This document shows positions 1 to 8,479 of a DNA stretch of 64,000 nucleotides, piece after piece. Made by a program: the position numbers and the translations under genes. The stretch covers positions 1 through 64,000 of the forward strand of contig JAFVXC010000030.1 in the NCBI GenBank assembly GCA_017501345.1. Direction: 5' to 3'. The DNA comes from Clostridia bacterium. GTDB lineage: Bacteria; Bacillota_A; Clostridia; Oscillospirales; CAG-272. A model generated the notes under the pieces. That model searched no databases, was not told the origin of the DNA, and saw nothing but the letters and a program-made list of their open reading frames with translations. How positions within the stretch are numbered: position 1 is the stretch's first letter; every line of letters starts with the position of its first letter.

Positions 1-1
1 A

Positions 2-190
2 TCGTGGTTGTGTTACTATTACGCGATCGGTCATGGACTTGTCAGCGTAGTTGTGCCAATCGACAAGCTGAGTATCATCGTAACCGTTGCGTTTTCTTAT
101 TTCGTGTTCAAGGAAAAGCTTTCGAAAAAATCCTTCCTTGGACTTTGCCTGATGGTCGCAGGTACCTTGCTGATGGCGTTTTTCAAGTGA
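2..190 (+). CDS. EamA/DMT-family transporter, C-terminal fragment cut by window edge
   Basis: Open at the left edge, so only the last 62 residues are visible. They are hydrophobic, with two membrane-helix-like segments separated by a short charged loop (FKEKLSKKSFLG). The ending GLCLMVAGTLLMAFFK is typical of the last helix of EamA (drug/metabolite transporter) proteins, where a conserved E in the loop before the final helix is usual. The substrate cannot be told. It is followed after 21 bases by the TipAS gene on the same strand, so it may share a transcript with the array of small genes to its right. The family call is from pattern recognition and is moderately secure; the gene is not broken as far as it can be seen. 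Confidence 0.6.
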   Translation, partial: SWLCYYYAIGHGLVSVVVPIDKLSIIVTVAFSYFVFKEKLSKKSFLGLCLMVAGTLLMAFFK

Positions 191-211
191 TGATAAGGAG
201 AAAAAATTGAT

Positions 212-589
212 ATGATAAACGATTACGAATCCGAAGCTCGCGCACGCTGGGGCAACACCGATGCCTATCGAGAGCACGAGCAAAAGACAAAGAATTACAC
301 AAAAGAGAAGTGGGTTGAGGCAAACGATGGCATGATGGCAATATTTTCCGAGTTTGCCACATGCAAGGCAAGTGGTGCGAATGCCGATTCTGCCGAAGCA
401 CAGGCACTTGTAGCCAAGCTTCAAGCGCACATCACCGCCAACTACTACACTTGCACCGACGAGATCCTCGCAGGGCTTGGTAAGATGTACGTTGCCGACG
501 AGCGATTCAAGAAGAACATCGACAAGTACGGCGAGGGAACAGCGGAGTTTGCGGCGGAAGCCATCACGGTGTATTGCAGAAAGGCATAA
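212..589 (+). CDS. Stand-alone TipAS antibiotic-recognition domain protein
   Basis: A 125-residue protein that resembles the C-terminal TipAS domain of the MerR-type regulator TipA, a globin-like helical domain that traps thiopeptide antibiotics. Diagnostic features are the N-terminal EARARWGNTDAYREHEQK segment and the C-terminal run YTCTDEILAGLGKMYVADE followed by FKKNIDKYGEG. No MerR DNA-binding domain precedes it, so it would act by sequestration rather than as a regulator. SD-like AAGGAG lies just upstream of the ATG. It is the first complete gene of a tight same-strand array, and the next gene begins 2 bases after its stop. The family is clear; binding of a particular drug is inference. 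Confidence 0.8.
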   Translation: MINDYESEARARWGNTDAYREHEQKTKNYTKEKWVEANDGMMAIFSEFATCKASGANADSAEAQALVAKLQAHITANYYTCTDEILAGLGKMYVADERFKKNIDKYGEGTAEFAAEAITVYCRKA

Positions 590-591
590 TC

Positions 592-1209
592 ATGGCATTC
601 AAACTGATCGACATTGAAAACTGGGAACGCAGGGAGTTTTACGAGCACTTCATAGGTGAAGTGGTATGCACCTACTCCGTTTCCGTCAATCTCGATATCA
701 CCAATCTCAAAGGGCAAAAGCTGTATCCCGCCATGATTTGGCTGCTGACGAAAACCGTCAACGATATGCCTGAATTCCGCACGTCTCTGACCTCGGAGGG
801 GTTGGGCATCTATGACGATATGCACCCGATGTACACCGTTTTCAACAAGGAAAACAAGAACTTTTCGGGTATCTGGTCGTATTTTTCGGAGGATTATGAC
901 ACGTTCCTCCGAAGCTATGAGGAAGATTCTGCAAAATACAGCACATCCACACGCTACGCGCCCAAGGACGGAACACCGGTCAACTCCTTCAACATCTCCA
1001 TGGTTCCGTGGCTTGAATTTACGGGATTCAACATCAACGTGTACGATGAAGGCAAGTTCCTTCTGCCGATTTTCACCATGGGTAAGTATTTCGAGCACAA
1101 CGGAAAACGGATGCTTCCGCTGGCGATACAGGTACATCACGCCGTTTGTGACGGCTATCACGTTGGCATTTTCGTGGAGAAACTGCAAAAGTATATCGAC
1201 GAGTTTTGA
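592..1209 (+). CDS. Chloramphenicol acetyltransferase-like (CatA family) protein
   Basis: A 205-residue protein of the CatA-type acyltransferase fold, which moves an acetyl group from acetyl-CoA to a hydroxyl such as that of chloramphenicol. The N-terminus FKLIDIENWERREFYEHF matches the CAT opening, and the C-terminal active-site signature HHAVCDGYHVG carries the catalytic histidine and conserved DG. The ATG at 592 was chosen because it gives the standard family N-terminus; an in-frame ATG 18 bases upstream lies inside the preceding gene. Whether chloramphenicol is the true substrate is unknown, because many CatA-like proteins in Clostridia arrays are untested. It is followed by a severed deformylase-like remnant. 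Confidence 0.85.
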   Translation: MAFKLIDIENWERREFYEHFIGEVVCTYSVSVNLDITNLKGQKLYPAMIWLLTKTVNDMPEFRTSLTSEGLGIYDDMHPMYTVFNKENKNFSGIWSYFSEDYDTFLRSYEEDSAKYSTSTRYAPKDGTPVNSFNISMVPWLEFTGFNINVYDEGKFLLPIFTMGKYFEHNGKRMLPLAIQVHHAVCDGYHVGIFVEKLQKYIDEF

Positions 1210-1233
1210 TGAGAAAGCGAAAAGAAAACAAAT

Positions 1234-1290
1234 ATGATGAAAGAACTGATGTACGATTCCATCTTTGTAAAATATGAACCAGTATTTTAA
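1234..1290 (+). pseudogene. Severed 5' end of a peptide deformylase-like gene
   Basis: The 18-codon reading frame beginning ATG-ATG encodes MMKELMYDSIFV and then degenerates. This matches the first 12 residues of the complete deformylase-like gene at 5839 (MIKELMHDPIFL) at 8 of 12 positions, with conservative changes elsewhere. Homology stops at about 1269, exactly where the radical SAM start codon (1274) begins, so a deletion or recombination event appears to have joined the start of one gene to another. It is too short to be functional. The call rests on this internal match only. Confidence 0.55.
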
Positions 1291-2023
1291 GAATCTAAAC
1301 AAGATCGAGTTCGTCGTGACCTACGCCTGCACGGGGCGGTGCAAGCACTGCTCCGAGGGAGATCATACCAATTGCGGTGAGCATATTGATCCGCAAATTG
1401 CCGTGGATGCGGTGCGTAAGATCGCGGCGGAGTATGATATCCAAACGGTCATGACCTTTGGCGGTGAGCCGCTGCTGTACCCGGACGCGGTCTATGCGAT
1501 CATGACGGCCGCCAGTGAACTGAATATTCCGCGACGGCAAGTCATCACCAACGGCTATTTTTCTAAGAATGCCGATAAAATCCACGAGGTTGCAGAGCAG
1601 CTTGCCGTGTGCGGCGTGAACGATCTGCTTTTGTCGGTGGATGCTTTCCATCAAGAAACCATACCGCTTGACGTAGTGAAGCAGTTTGCCGCAGAAGTAA
1701 AGGCATGTGGCATCCCGATTCGCATCCAGCCTGCGTGGCTGGTGAGCGCGACGGGTGACAATCCGTACAACAGAAAAACGAGAGTGATTCTCGACAGTTT
1801 CGCGGATATGGATATTACCGCAAACGAGGGAAACATCATTTTCCCCGAAGGGAACGCGCTAAGATATCTTGCGGAGTATTTTACGGACGAGCTTCCCGAA
1901 AATCCCTACACGGAAGATCCGCGCGATATTCGCTGTGTGTCCCTCGAGCCAAATGGCGACGTCCTCGGCGGGAATGTGTACGAGCGCGATATTATGGAAA
2001 TTATAAGAGATTATTTGCCGTGA
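1274..2023 (+). CDS. Radical SAM domain protein
   Basis: A 249-residue protein whose N-terminal segment TYACTGRCKHCSEGD contains the CxxxCxxC motif that binds the 4Fe-4S cluster and SAM, followed by a TFGGEPLLYPD motif typical of the second strand of the radical SAM barrel. The length covers little more than the core barrel, with no obvious C-terminal SPASM cysteine cluster apart from one DIRCVSLEPNGDV segment, which resembles a single SPASM-like strand. There is no convincing ribosome-binding site before the ATG. This fits the idea that the gene was joined to the remnant of another gene (1234-1290). Substrate is unknown; precursor-peptide modification is one option but no precursor is visible. 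Confidence 0.75.
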   Translation: MNQYFKNLNKIEFVVTYACTGRCKHCSEGDHTNCGEHIDPQIAVDAVRKIAAEYDIQTVMTFGGEPLLYPDAVYAIMTAASELNIPRRQVITNGYFSKNADKIHEVAEQLAVCGVNDLLLSVDAFHQETIPLDVVKQFAAEVKACGIPIRIQPAWLVSATGDNPYNRKTRVILDSFADMDITANEGNIIFPEGNALRYLAEYFTDELPENPYTEDPRDIRCVSLEPNGDVLGGNVYERDIMEIIRDYLP

Positions 2024-2081
2024 TAAAATTGGTCTGCTTGATAAACAAGAATTTGATTGAACAAATAAAAGAGGTGAGCAT

Positions 2082-2798
2082 ATGCCAATGTGGAATCCGT
2101 GGAGAGGTTGCAAAAAGTGCAGCGACGGCTGCCGCTATTGCTATATCCACAAGGGCGACGCAAAGCGCGGAGTTGATACAAGCATCATTGAAAAAACAAA
2201 GGACTTTGCAAAGCCCATAGAACGCTTAAAGAACGATAATTACAAAATGAAGTCCGGCATTGTCTACACCTGCTTTTCCACCGATTTTCTGATCGAGGAA
2301 GCGGATGCTTGGCGTAAAGACTGCTGGCAGATGATAAAGGAGCGCGAGGATTGCACATTTCTTTTTCTCACAAAACGTATCGACAGATTTATGGACTGCA
2401 TCCCCGATGATTGGGGCGACGGCTATGAAAACGTGGTGGTCTGCTGTACGGTCGAGAACCAAAAGAACGCCGATTATAAGCTCGGCATATTTTCAAAGCT
2501 CTCGATCAAGCATAAATGCATCACCGCACAACCGCTGATCGAAGCCATCAACATAGAAAAATATCTCGACGACATCGAGCTTGTGGTGGTTGGCGGTGAA
2601 TCGGATGCGAATGCAAGACCGCTCGATTACGCTTGGGTGCTTGATATCCGAGAGCAGTGCATCCGAAAAAACGTGTCCTTCGAGTTCAGACAATGCGGAA
2701 CGCACTTTATTAAGGACGGCAAGGAGTATAAATTACAGACAAAGGATCTGTGTGCTCAGGCAAGAAAAGCGGATATTGACTTCAAGCTCAATGGTTGA
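2082..2798 (+). CDS. DUF5131 (phage Gp37/Gp68-like) protein
   Basis: A 238-residue protein starting MPMWNPWRGCKKCSDG, with a CxxxCxxC cluster (CSDGCRYC) near the N-terminus like radical SAM enzymes. Further family marks are FSTDFLIEEADAWR, FLFLTKRIDRF and VVVGGESDANARPLDYAWV. These match the DUF5131 family, also annotated as phage protein Gp37/Gp68, which is common on phages and mobile elements and has no firmly known function. The SD AGAGGTGAG sits 7 bases before the ATG. It lies 58 bases after the radical SAM gene in the same array; whether the two cooperate is unknown. Confidence 0.8.
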   Translation: MPMWNPWRGCKKCSDGCRYCYIHKGDAKRGVDTSIIEKTKDFAKPIERLKNDNYKMKSGIVYTCFSTDFLIEEADAWRKDCWQMIKEREDCTFLFLTKRIDRFMDCIPDDWGDGYENVVVCCTVENQKNADYKLGIFSKLSIKHKCITAQPLIEAINIEKYLDDIELVVVGGESDANARPLDYAWVLDIREQCIRKNVSFEFRQCGTHFIKDGKEYKLQTKDLCAQARKADIDFKLNG

Positions 2799-2826
2799 TC
2801 AAAATCCAATGTTACGGAGAAATAGT

Positions 2827-3189
2827 ATGAAACTGAAGAACATTTTGATTGTAGTTAAAGATATAGAGAAATCGAGACAATTCTATCACGACTTGTTTGG
2901 TATAGACTTGGTGCTTGACAACGACGGCAATATGATTTTAACAGAAGGTCTTGTCCTTCAAGACGAGAGAATATGGAAAAACTTTTTAGGAAAAGATATC
3001 GTTTCCAAAAGCAATTCATGTGAACTGTATTTTGAAGAACAGGATATCGATGTCTTTATTGAAAAGTTGGAAAGAATGTACCCTGATATTGAGTATGTTA
3101 ATCGACTTATGACACATAGTTGGGGACAACGAGTAATCCGCTTCTACGACTTGGATGGTAATTTAATAGAAGTAGGAACACCGATGTAA
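2827..3189 (+). CDS. VOC/glyoxalase-fold protein
   Basis: A 120-residue protein with the vicinal-oxygen-chelate layout: an opening beta strand and helix (KNILIVVKDIEKSRQFYHDL), a central ELYFEEQDIDVFIEKLE segment, and the closing IRFYDLDGNLIEVG strand whose glutamate is the usual metal ligand. Such proteins include glyoxalases and antibiotic-binding resistance proteins. The ATG at 2827 was chosen because it gives the canonical start; the reading frame is open further upstream inside the preceding gene. An SD-like ACGGAG lies upstream. The gene is AT-richer than its neighbours, which suggests a different source. The substrate cannot be told. Confidence 0.8.
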   Translation: MKLKNILIVVKDIEKSRQFYHDLFGIDLVLDNDGNMILTEGLVLQDERIWKNFLGKDIVSKSNSCELYFEEQDIDVFIEKLERMYPDIEYVNRLMTHSWGQRVIRFYDLDGNLIEVGTPM

Positions 3190-3220
3190 TCATTAGATTC
3201 CAATTTGCAGGGATGAAAAG

Positions 3221-3781
3221 ATGAAAACATTTTACACAAGTGATAGAAAAATTTGGCGCGGGTGGCTTGCAGAACACTTTGAAACTGAGAGTGAGATCTG
3301 GTTTGTCTTTCCGATGAAAGAGTCGGGCGACAAGGCGCTTTCCTACAACGATGCGGTAGAAGAAGCTCTTTGCTTCGGTTGGATCGACAGCACCATTAAG
3401 CACATTGATCCCACGCACCGCGCACAGCGATTTACACCGAGAAAAAAGGGAAGTCCCTATTCGCGCCCGAACATAGAACGACTGATTTGGCTTGACGAAC
3501 AAGGGCTGATTCACCCAAGCATACGGGATGGTGTGCTCCCCTTGATTCGTGCGCCGTATGTTTTCCCAACGGATATCATCGATGCCATAAAGAACGATGC
3601 CGTTGCGTTTGAAAACTACGAGAAATTGTCTGAGCCTTACAAGCGCATTCGTGTCGCTTATATCGATGCGGCAAGAAAACGCCCCGACGAGTTCAAAAAG
3701 CGACTTGAAAGCTTTATCAAAAAGACGCGCGAAGGGAAATTGATTGTTGGCTACGGTGGAATCGATAAGTATTACGGATAA
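3221..3781 (+). CDS. YdeI/OmpD-associated family protein
   Basis: A 186-residue protein of the YdeI family. The hallmark is the N-terminal MKTFYTSDRKIWRGWL segment followed by SYNDAVEEALCFGWIDS and then RFTPRKKGSPYSRPNIER. YdeI-like proteins have been linked to protection against bacteriocins or peptides in some bacteria, but the biochemical role is not settled. The SD AGGGATG is next to the ATG. The gene is complete and follows the VOC gene after 31 bases, in the same array of possible tolerance genes. Confidence 0.8.
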   Translation: MKTFYTSDRKIWRGWLAEHFETESEIWFVFPMKESGDKALSYNDAVEEALCFGWIDSTIKHIDPTHRAQRFTPRKKGSPYSRPNIERLIWLDEQGLIHPSIRDGVLPLIRAPYVFPTDIIDAIKNDAVAFENYEKLSEPYKRIRVAYIDAARKRPDEFKKRLESFIKKTREGKLIVGYGGIDKYYG

Positions 3782-3812
3782 GATGAAAATTACGATTTGA
3801 AGGAATATCGAT

Positions 3813-4463
3813 ATGCTTGAAAAGATGGCTGAATTTTTTGAAAATAGATTAAACGGATACGATGAACACATGATGACGGGCATTGAAGCGGCAGACGAGT
3901 TCTATCCGTTCACCGCAAGTCTGCTGCCGACAGCTAAAGGTAGCCGTGTTCTTGATTTAGGCTGTGGTACGGGTTTGGAGCTGGAAAAATATTTTCCGCT
4001 CTGTCCGTCAGCAAGGGTGACCGGCATTGACCTGTCCGAGGCAATGCTGAATGCGCTGAAAAAGAAATTCACGGATAAGGACATCACGTTGATCGTCGGC
4101 TCATATTTCGACGTTCCGCTGGGTGAGAACGTCTTTGACGCCGCCGTTTCCGTGGAAAGCTTGCACCACTTCACAAAGGACGAAAAGATCCCACTTTATA
4201 AGAAACTGCACACCGCGCTGAGGGCGAACGGCTACTTGATTCTGACCGATTATTTTGCTGCCACCGATGATGAGGAACAGACGCACCGAAATAACCTGAA
4301 CGCATTGAAAGCGGAGCAGGGAATCCGCGATGACGAGTTTTATCACTATGATACGCCGCTCACCGTACAGCACGAAACCGAAGCACTGCTTGAGGCTGGA
4401 TTTGCATCGGTTCAAGTGCTGAAATCTTGGGGCGCGACGTATACGATCAAGGCGGTTAAATGA
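3813..4463 (+). CDS. Class I SAM-dependent methyltransferase
   Basis: A 216-residue methyltransferase. Motif [17 protein letters not shown], binds S-adenosylmethionine; an acidic residue follows in [13 protein letters not shown], and [13 protein letters not shown] supplies the post-motif loop. The layout of a short N-terminal helix followed by a Rossmann fold matches small-molecule or quinone-type methyltransferases of the UbiE/Coq5 superfamily. No substrate-specific motif is recognised. The last codons overlap a possible upstream start of the next gene (ATGA at 4460), but that gene more likely begins at 4496. It belongs to the one-strand array. Confidence 0.8.
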   Translation: MLEKMAEFFENRLNGYDEHMMTGIEAADEFYPFTASLLPTAKGSRVLDLGCGTGLELEKYFPLCPSARVTGIDLSEAMLNALKKKFTDKDITLIVGSYFDVPLGENVFDAAVSVESLHHFTKDEKIPLYKKLHTALRANGYLILTDYFAATDDEEQTHRNNLNALKAEQGIRDDEFYHYDTPLTVQHETEALLEAGFASVQVLKSWGATYTIKAVK

Positions 4464-4495
4464 TTTCATTTGATTCAGGTACAGAGGATATTGCT

Positions 4496-5149
4496 ATGAT
4501 TTTAGAAACAGAACGCCTCATTCTGCGCCCGTGGCGCGAGGATGACGCAGAGGATTTATATACATACGCCAGCGACCCCGATGTAGGCCCGCCTGCAGGA
4601 TGGCCGCCCCACACGAGCGTGGAGAACAGCCGCGAGATCATTCGCGCGGTGCTGTCTGCGCCAGAGACCTATGCGGTGTGCCTCAAAGATAACGGCAAGC
4701 CCGTCGGCAGCATCGGATTTCATCGCAACGACCTTGCCGAAGCGGACGATGAATATGAGCTTGGCTACTGGATCGGCAAGCCATATTGGGGGCAGGGGTT
4801 GATTCCCGAAGCCTCGCGCGAGATGCTTCGCTATGCGTTTGAGGATCTCGGTATGAACCGCATCTGGTGCGGCTATTACGATGGCAACGAGAAAAGCCGC
4901 CGCGTGCAGGAAAAGCTGGGATTTGTCTATCAGCGCAAGACCGAGGGGATCGAAGTGAGGCAGATGAACGAAATTCGCACGGGTCACTCGAACCTTATGA
5001 CAAAAGAGCGTTGGCAGAAGGTTAGCCTGTTCCGCCAGCAGAAGAAATTGCTCGATAGGTTCCTGCAAAACGGCGCGATCTCACGGGCGCAGTACGATAA
5101 GAGCTTTGGAGATCTGCGTGACTTGATGGGGATGCACGGGGTTGAATAA
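4496..5149 (+). CDS. GNAT N-acetyltransferase with extra C-terminal helix pair
   Basis: A 217-residue protein. Residues 1 to about 170 form a RimJ/RimL-type acetyltransferase: the opening [20 protein letters not shown], the acetyl-CoA loop [13 protein letters not shown], and the closing [13 protein letters not shown] strand. The last roughly 45 residues ([20 protein letters not shown] and onward) are an added helical tail that looks like a small stand-alone domain seen in other Clostridia proteins. The ATG at 4496 is preferred over the one at 4460 because an SD-like AGAGGA precedes it and the family N-terminus starts there. The acceptor is unknown (ribosomal protein or small molecule). Confidence 0.8.
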   Translation: MILETERLILRPWREDDAEDLYTYASDPDVGPPAGWPPHTSVENSREIIRAVLSAPETYAVCLKDNGKPVGSIGFHRNDLAEADDEYELGYWIGKPYWGQGLIPEASREMLRYAFEDLGMNRIWCGYYDGNEKSRRVQEKLGFVYQRKTEGIEVRQMNEIRTGHSNLMTKERWQKVSLFRQQKKLLDRFLQNGAISRAQYDKSFGDLRDLMGMHGVE

Positions 5150-5165
5150 ACAAAAAGGTACGAAA

Positions 5166-5834
5166 ATGAAGATTGAAAACAACGTTCTGAAGCACTATCT
5201 GAAAAATGTATATTTCATCACCGGAACTGCCTATGCAGGCAAGTCTACCACGGTCAAGATGCTTGCCGAGCGGTACGACATGGTGTGCTGCGGTGAGAAT
5301 TATCACATGGCGGTCTCCGAGATCGTGGCAACGCCCGAAACGCATCCCGATCTCTGCTACAACAGGAGCCTCACCGATTGGCGCGAATTTGTCACTCGCA
5401 CGCCCGAGGAATACGAGCGGTGGATGTATGCTGTAGGTCGCGAGGCGGCAGAGTTTGAGGTTGCCGAGCTGATCGCCATATCGCAAGACAAGAAGGTGAT
5501 CGTGGATACAAATATTCCTCTTGATGTTCTCAAGGAAATCTCCGATTACAATCACGTCGCAGTCATGCTGTCGCCGCAGTCCATGATCGTGGATCGCTTC
5601 TTTGACCGCGAGGATCCCGAAAAACAGTTTCTTCTCGGCGTGATCGACAGCTGTGATGATCCCTTAGCTGTTATGGACAACTATCGCAAGGGTCTGGAAC
5701 GTATCAACAGCAAAGAACACTACGACGAATACGCAAACAGCGGCTTTTTCACAGTTGTGCGCGAGGACAACGGCACGGATACGAGAGAGTGGGTTTGCGA
5801 TATGATCGCCAAGCATTTTGGACTTATGGAGTGA
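5166..5834 (+). CDS. P-loop kinase-like protein
   Basis: A 222-residue protein with a clear Walker A motif, FITGTAYAGKSTTVKML, near the N-terminus, after a short helix. Later VIVDTNIPLDVLKEIS may supply the acidic Walker B-like residue. The layout resembles shikimate/adenylate-kinase-like or aminoglycoside-phosphorylating small P-loop kinases, but no substrate signature is recognised. The ATG at 5166 follows the SD AAGGT and was preferred to the one 24 bases upstream. It is followed after 4 bases by the deformylase-like gene, so the two are probably translated together. Confidence 0.65.
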   Translation: MKIENNVLKHYLKNVYFITGTAYAGKSTTVKMLAERYDMVCCGENYHMAVSEIVATPETHPDLCYNRSLTDWREFVTRTPEEYERWMYAVGREAAEFEVAELIAISQDKKVIVDTNIPLDVLKEISDYNHVAVMLSPQSMIVDRFFDREDPEKQFLLGVIDSCDDPLAVMDNYRKGLERINSKEHYDEYANSGFFTVVREDNGTDTREWVCDMIAKHFGLME

Positions 5835-5838
5835 AGAT

Positions 5839-6264
5839 ATGATTAAAGAACTTATGCATGATCCGATATTCCTTGCAGGAAAGTCGGAGGTCGCAACAAA
5901 AGAAGATCTGCAGATCGCTCAGGACTTGCTTGATACGCTGATGGAGCACAGAGAAAGCTGTGTCGGCATGGCGGCGAATATGATCGGTGTGCGCAAGCGT
6001 ATAATCGCCTTTTTCGATGAGAGTGGACGAGCTCCTACGTATACCGTGATGCTCAATCCCAAGATTATCAAGAAGGACGGTGCTTACGACACCGAGGAAG
6101 GTTGCCTGTCGCTCCTCGGCGGCCCACGTAAGTGCAAGCGATATAAGACAATCAAGGTGCAGTATCAGACCTTGGAAATGCAAACACGCACAAAAAACTT
6201 CACCGGCTGGACAGCGCAGATCATTCAGCATGAGGTGGATCATTGCAATGGGGTGCTGATATGA
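5839..6264 (+). CDS. Peptide deformylase-like protein with altered motif 1
   Basis: A 141-residue protein of the peptide deformylase fold, the metalloenzyme family that removes N-formyl groups from nascent proteins. Motif 2 (EEGCLSL) and motif 3 (HEVDH) are intact, giving the metal-binding Cys and two His plus the catalytic Glu. Motif 1 reads GMAANMIG at residues 43-50, where canonical enzymes have GxGLAAxQ. The oxyanion-stabilising glutamine is therefore Met48. It is shorter than housekeeping deformylases and lies in a non-core array, so it is probably a specialised or resistance-type paralogue. A severed relative occurs at 1234. Confidence 0.75.
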   Translation: MIKELMHDPIFLAGKSEVATKEDLQIAQDLLDTLMEHRESCVGMAANMIGVRKRIIAFFDESGRAPTYTVMLNPKIIKKDGAYDTEEGCLSLLGGPRKCKRYKTIKVQYQTLEMQTRTKNFTGWTAQIIQHEVDHCNGVLI

Positions 6265-6319
6265 TGCAGCGAGACAACTATTTTGAGAGACGAACTACAT
6301 TAGTTAAAGAGGTTTGATT

Positions 6320-8314
6320 ATGGAAACTATTAAGACTTTACAATTTAGAGTTGCATTCGGTGCGGTACGCCATTTTGGCAGAAATTTGTATTCTACTAAT
6401 CCACCAGCTATTGCAGAACTTGTTGCGAATGCGTGGGATGCGTATGCTAAAGAATGTCGTGTATATATTAAAAATAACTCTATGTTGATCATTGATGATG
6501 GTATTGGAATGACCGATTGGGAATTTCAAAATAGATATGCAACATCAGGAAATGAAAAAGATACAAATATAAGGAAACCGGAAGAAATGAAGGAACGTCC
6601 GTACATGGGGAAAAAGGGAATTGGAAAGTTTTCCGCATTCAGTCTAACGGACGAATATGAGTTATTTACAAAGAGTGATTCTGATGAAGAATGGAAGCAC
6701 ATTGTTTTGGAACAGCAAATACTATCAATCCAAGATCCTACATATGATGTGCCAATTAAACGGATCGATAATCTTAAAGAAATCATAGAGAAATTTGGAA
6801 TAGTGAATTTCGATATTTCTACTGGAACAGCTATATATTTGCCTAAGTTAAAGCGAAATGTTACCGCCACTACAATACAGTCTCTAAAGAAATTACTATC
6901 CCATAGATTTTCTATCACAACCATAATGAACGATGGAAATTTCGCTGTTTCTATCCATACAGACGAAGAAGAGATTGATATTGATTTAAAACAGCACTTT
7001 TATTATAATGATATAGAATATTTGCATTATTTCGGTTACTCTGAAGATGAAATTGTTACGAGATTTCCAGGTGTAGAACCTCAAAGACGCATAAGGGAAA
7101 CAGATTTTGCATCCCCGATAAAAGGATGGATAGGAAGTGTTTCTATTCCATCAACATTGGTAGTAGATGATATGACGGCTCTTAAAGGCGTTTGCATCTA
7201 TATAAATGGAAAACTTGTTGATGAGGATATTCTTAAGAGCGCAAGAAAGGATAGAATATCGGATACATATATTGTGGGTGAAGTGGATGCCGATTATTTA
7301 GGATTACTCTCTGAAGATGTTGTGTTGAGCAGCCGTGAAGGTCTATTTCTAGATGACGAAGAGGTTGTTAAAATTAAAGCATATCTTGATAATGTTAAGA
7401 AAACTCTTATGTCAAAATGGGCGGAAATGAGAAAGAATCGTCCATTAGATAAACAGGAGTATCTTCAAAGAATGTTAATTAATCCTCGTAACAAACAGTA
7501 TTATGATGCATTGTCACCCAAGTCCAAAGAACGATTCGATAGATATGCGCAAAAATTATTTGACAGACCCAACTCACATTATGATGAGAGCATGGAAAGA
7601 CTGAATAATTTAATGTTTTCCTCGTTAATGCAAATTGTTAATAATGAGGATATTCAGGAACTAATCGAAAAAGATAAAGTCGAGGAAGCGATAATTCTTG
7701 ATTGCTTTTCGGAAATATTCAATTTGTCGGAAATAAATCATGCTTTGCGTTTGAGAGATAGTGTAAAGAGTAACTTGCGAATTATTTCTGAACTTGAAAA
7801 ATACATTGAAAGTGGAGAAGTCGAGAAGGTCTTTGAAAATCATTTAGCTAAAAACCCGTGGTTGATCGAACCTACATGGATGTCTAAGGCCAAGAGTGTT
7901 CATACACAAGATTATCATCAATTATTAAGCATAGATAATGGTGATATAACTAAACTGTATACAGATATAATAGTTGAAGTTTCTGACGAAACATATCCCG
8001 TTATTGTTGAGATTAAAAGAGAAAAGGCAACTGCTTATTCCACTCCCGATGTTAATCAAATATGTGCACAAATTTATAATTATCAAAAATCATTGTCTGA
8101 AGAACTTTCGAAAGAACTAAGGATTTCTGTGCCGGCAAGCAATATAAAATCATATTTTATTTGCGGCAAAAAGGCATTTGACAAATTAGATGATAATGAT
8201 CGAATGAAATTGCAACGTTCGGGCATTGAGCTCCGCTGCTACGATGAATTGATTAGAACAGCAAAAAGAATTTTTGAAGTGAATATAGGAGAAGATCTGG
8301 AAGGTTTATCATAA
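6320..8314 (+). CDS. GHKL (MORC-like) ATPase fused to a PD-(D/E)xK nuclease domain
   Basis: A 664-residue protein. The N-terminal Bergerat-fold ATPase shows the N box (AELVANAWDA, Glu33 and Asn37), the G1 box (IIDDGIGM, 57-64) and the G2 box (MGKKGIGKFS, 96-105). A transducer-like region follows. The C-terminal part has KNPWLIEPTWM and then a nuclease-type signature: Asp549, followed 15 residues later by Glu564-x-Lys566 (VEIKRE). This combination is known from bacterial MORC/MutL-like and Shedu-like defence proteins. It is strongly AT-rich compared with both neighbours and has a short leader with SD AAGAGG. A defence role is inference; the domains are directly visible. Confidence 0.75.
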   Translation: METIKTLQFRVAFGAVRHFGRNLYSTNPPAIAELVANAWDAYAKECRVYIKNNSMLIIDDGIGMTDWEFQNRYATSGNEKDTNIRKPEEMKERPYMGKKGIGKFSAFSLTDEYELFTKSDSDEEWKHIVLEQQILSIQDPTYDVPIKRIDNLKEIIEKFGIVNFDISTGTAIYLPKLKRNVTATTIQSLKKLLSHRFSITTIMNDGNFAVSIHTDEEEIDIDLKQHFYYNDIEYLHYFGYSEDEIVTRFPGVEPQRRIRETDFASPIKGWIGSVSIPSTLVVDDMTALKGVCIYINGKLVDEDILKSARKDRISDTYIVGEVDADYLGLLSEDVVLSSREGLFLDDEEVVKIKAYLDNVKKTLMSKWAEMRKNRPLDKQEYLQRMLINPRNKQYYDALSPKSKERFDRYAQKLFDRPNSHYDESMERLNNLMFSSLMQIVNNEDIQELIEKDKVEEAIILDCFSEIFNLSEINHALRLRDSVKSNLRIISELEKYIESGEVEKVFENHLAKNPWLIEPTWMSKAKSVHTQDYHQLLSIDNGDITKLYTDIIVEVSDETYPVIVEIKREKATAYSTPDVNQICAQIYNYQKSLSEELSKELRISVPASNIKSYFICGKKAFDKLDDNDRMKLQRSGIELRCYDELIRTAKRIFEVNIGEDLEGLS

Positions 8315-8479
8315 ATATATATTATAAATACAAGTATTCTGTTAAAGTATATGATAATCTGTTTTTCTCCCAATACCGTCTATAAGTTGTTACATAATTG
8401 ATAACTAATCCTCATTGGTCTGGACTTCCACACTCTTCTGTGGTATATTGTGTGTTACCAAGCAAAGGAGGTAACACGC

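Noticed and set aside
1..6264. Integron cassette array with attC sites
   Set aside because: No imperfect palindromes with R and L boxes were seen between genes, and there is no IntI. Only loose similarity of spacers remains.
8411..8426. TTGGTCTGGACTTC as a possible left att site matching the tRNA-Pro 3' end
   Set aside because: Only seven contiguous bases (TGGTCTG) match. This is expected by chance in a window of this size and too short to call an attachment core.
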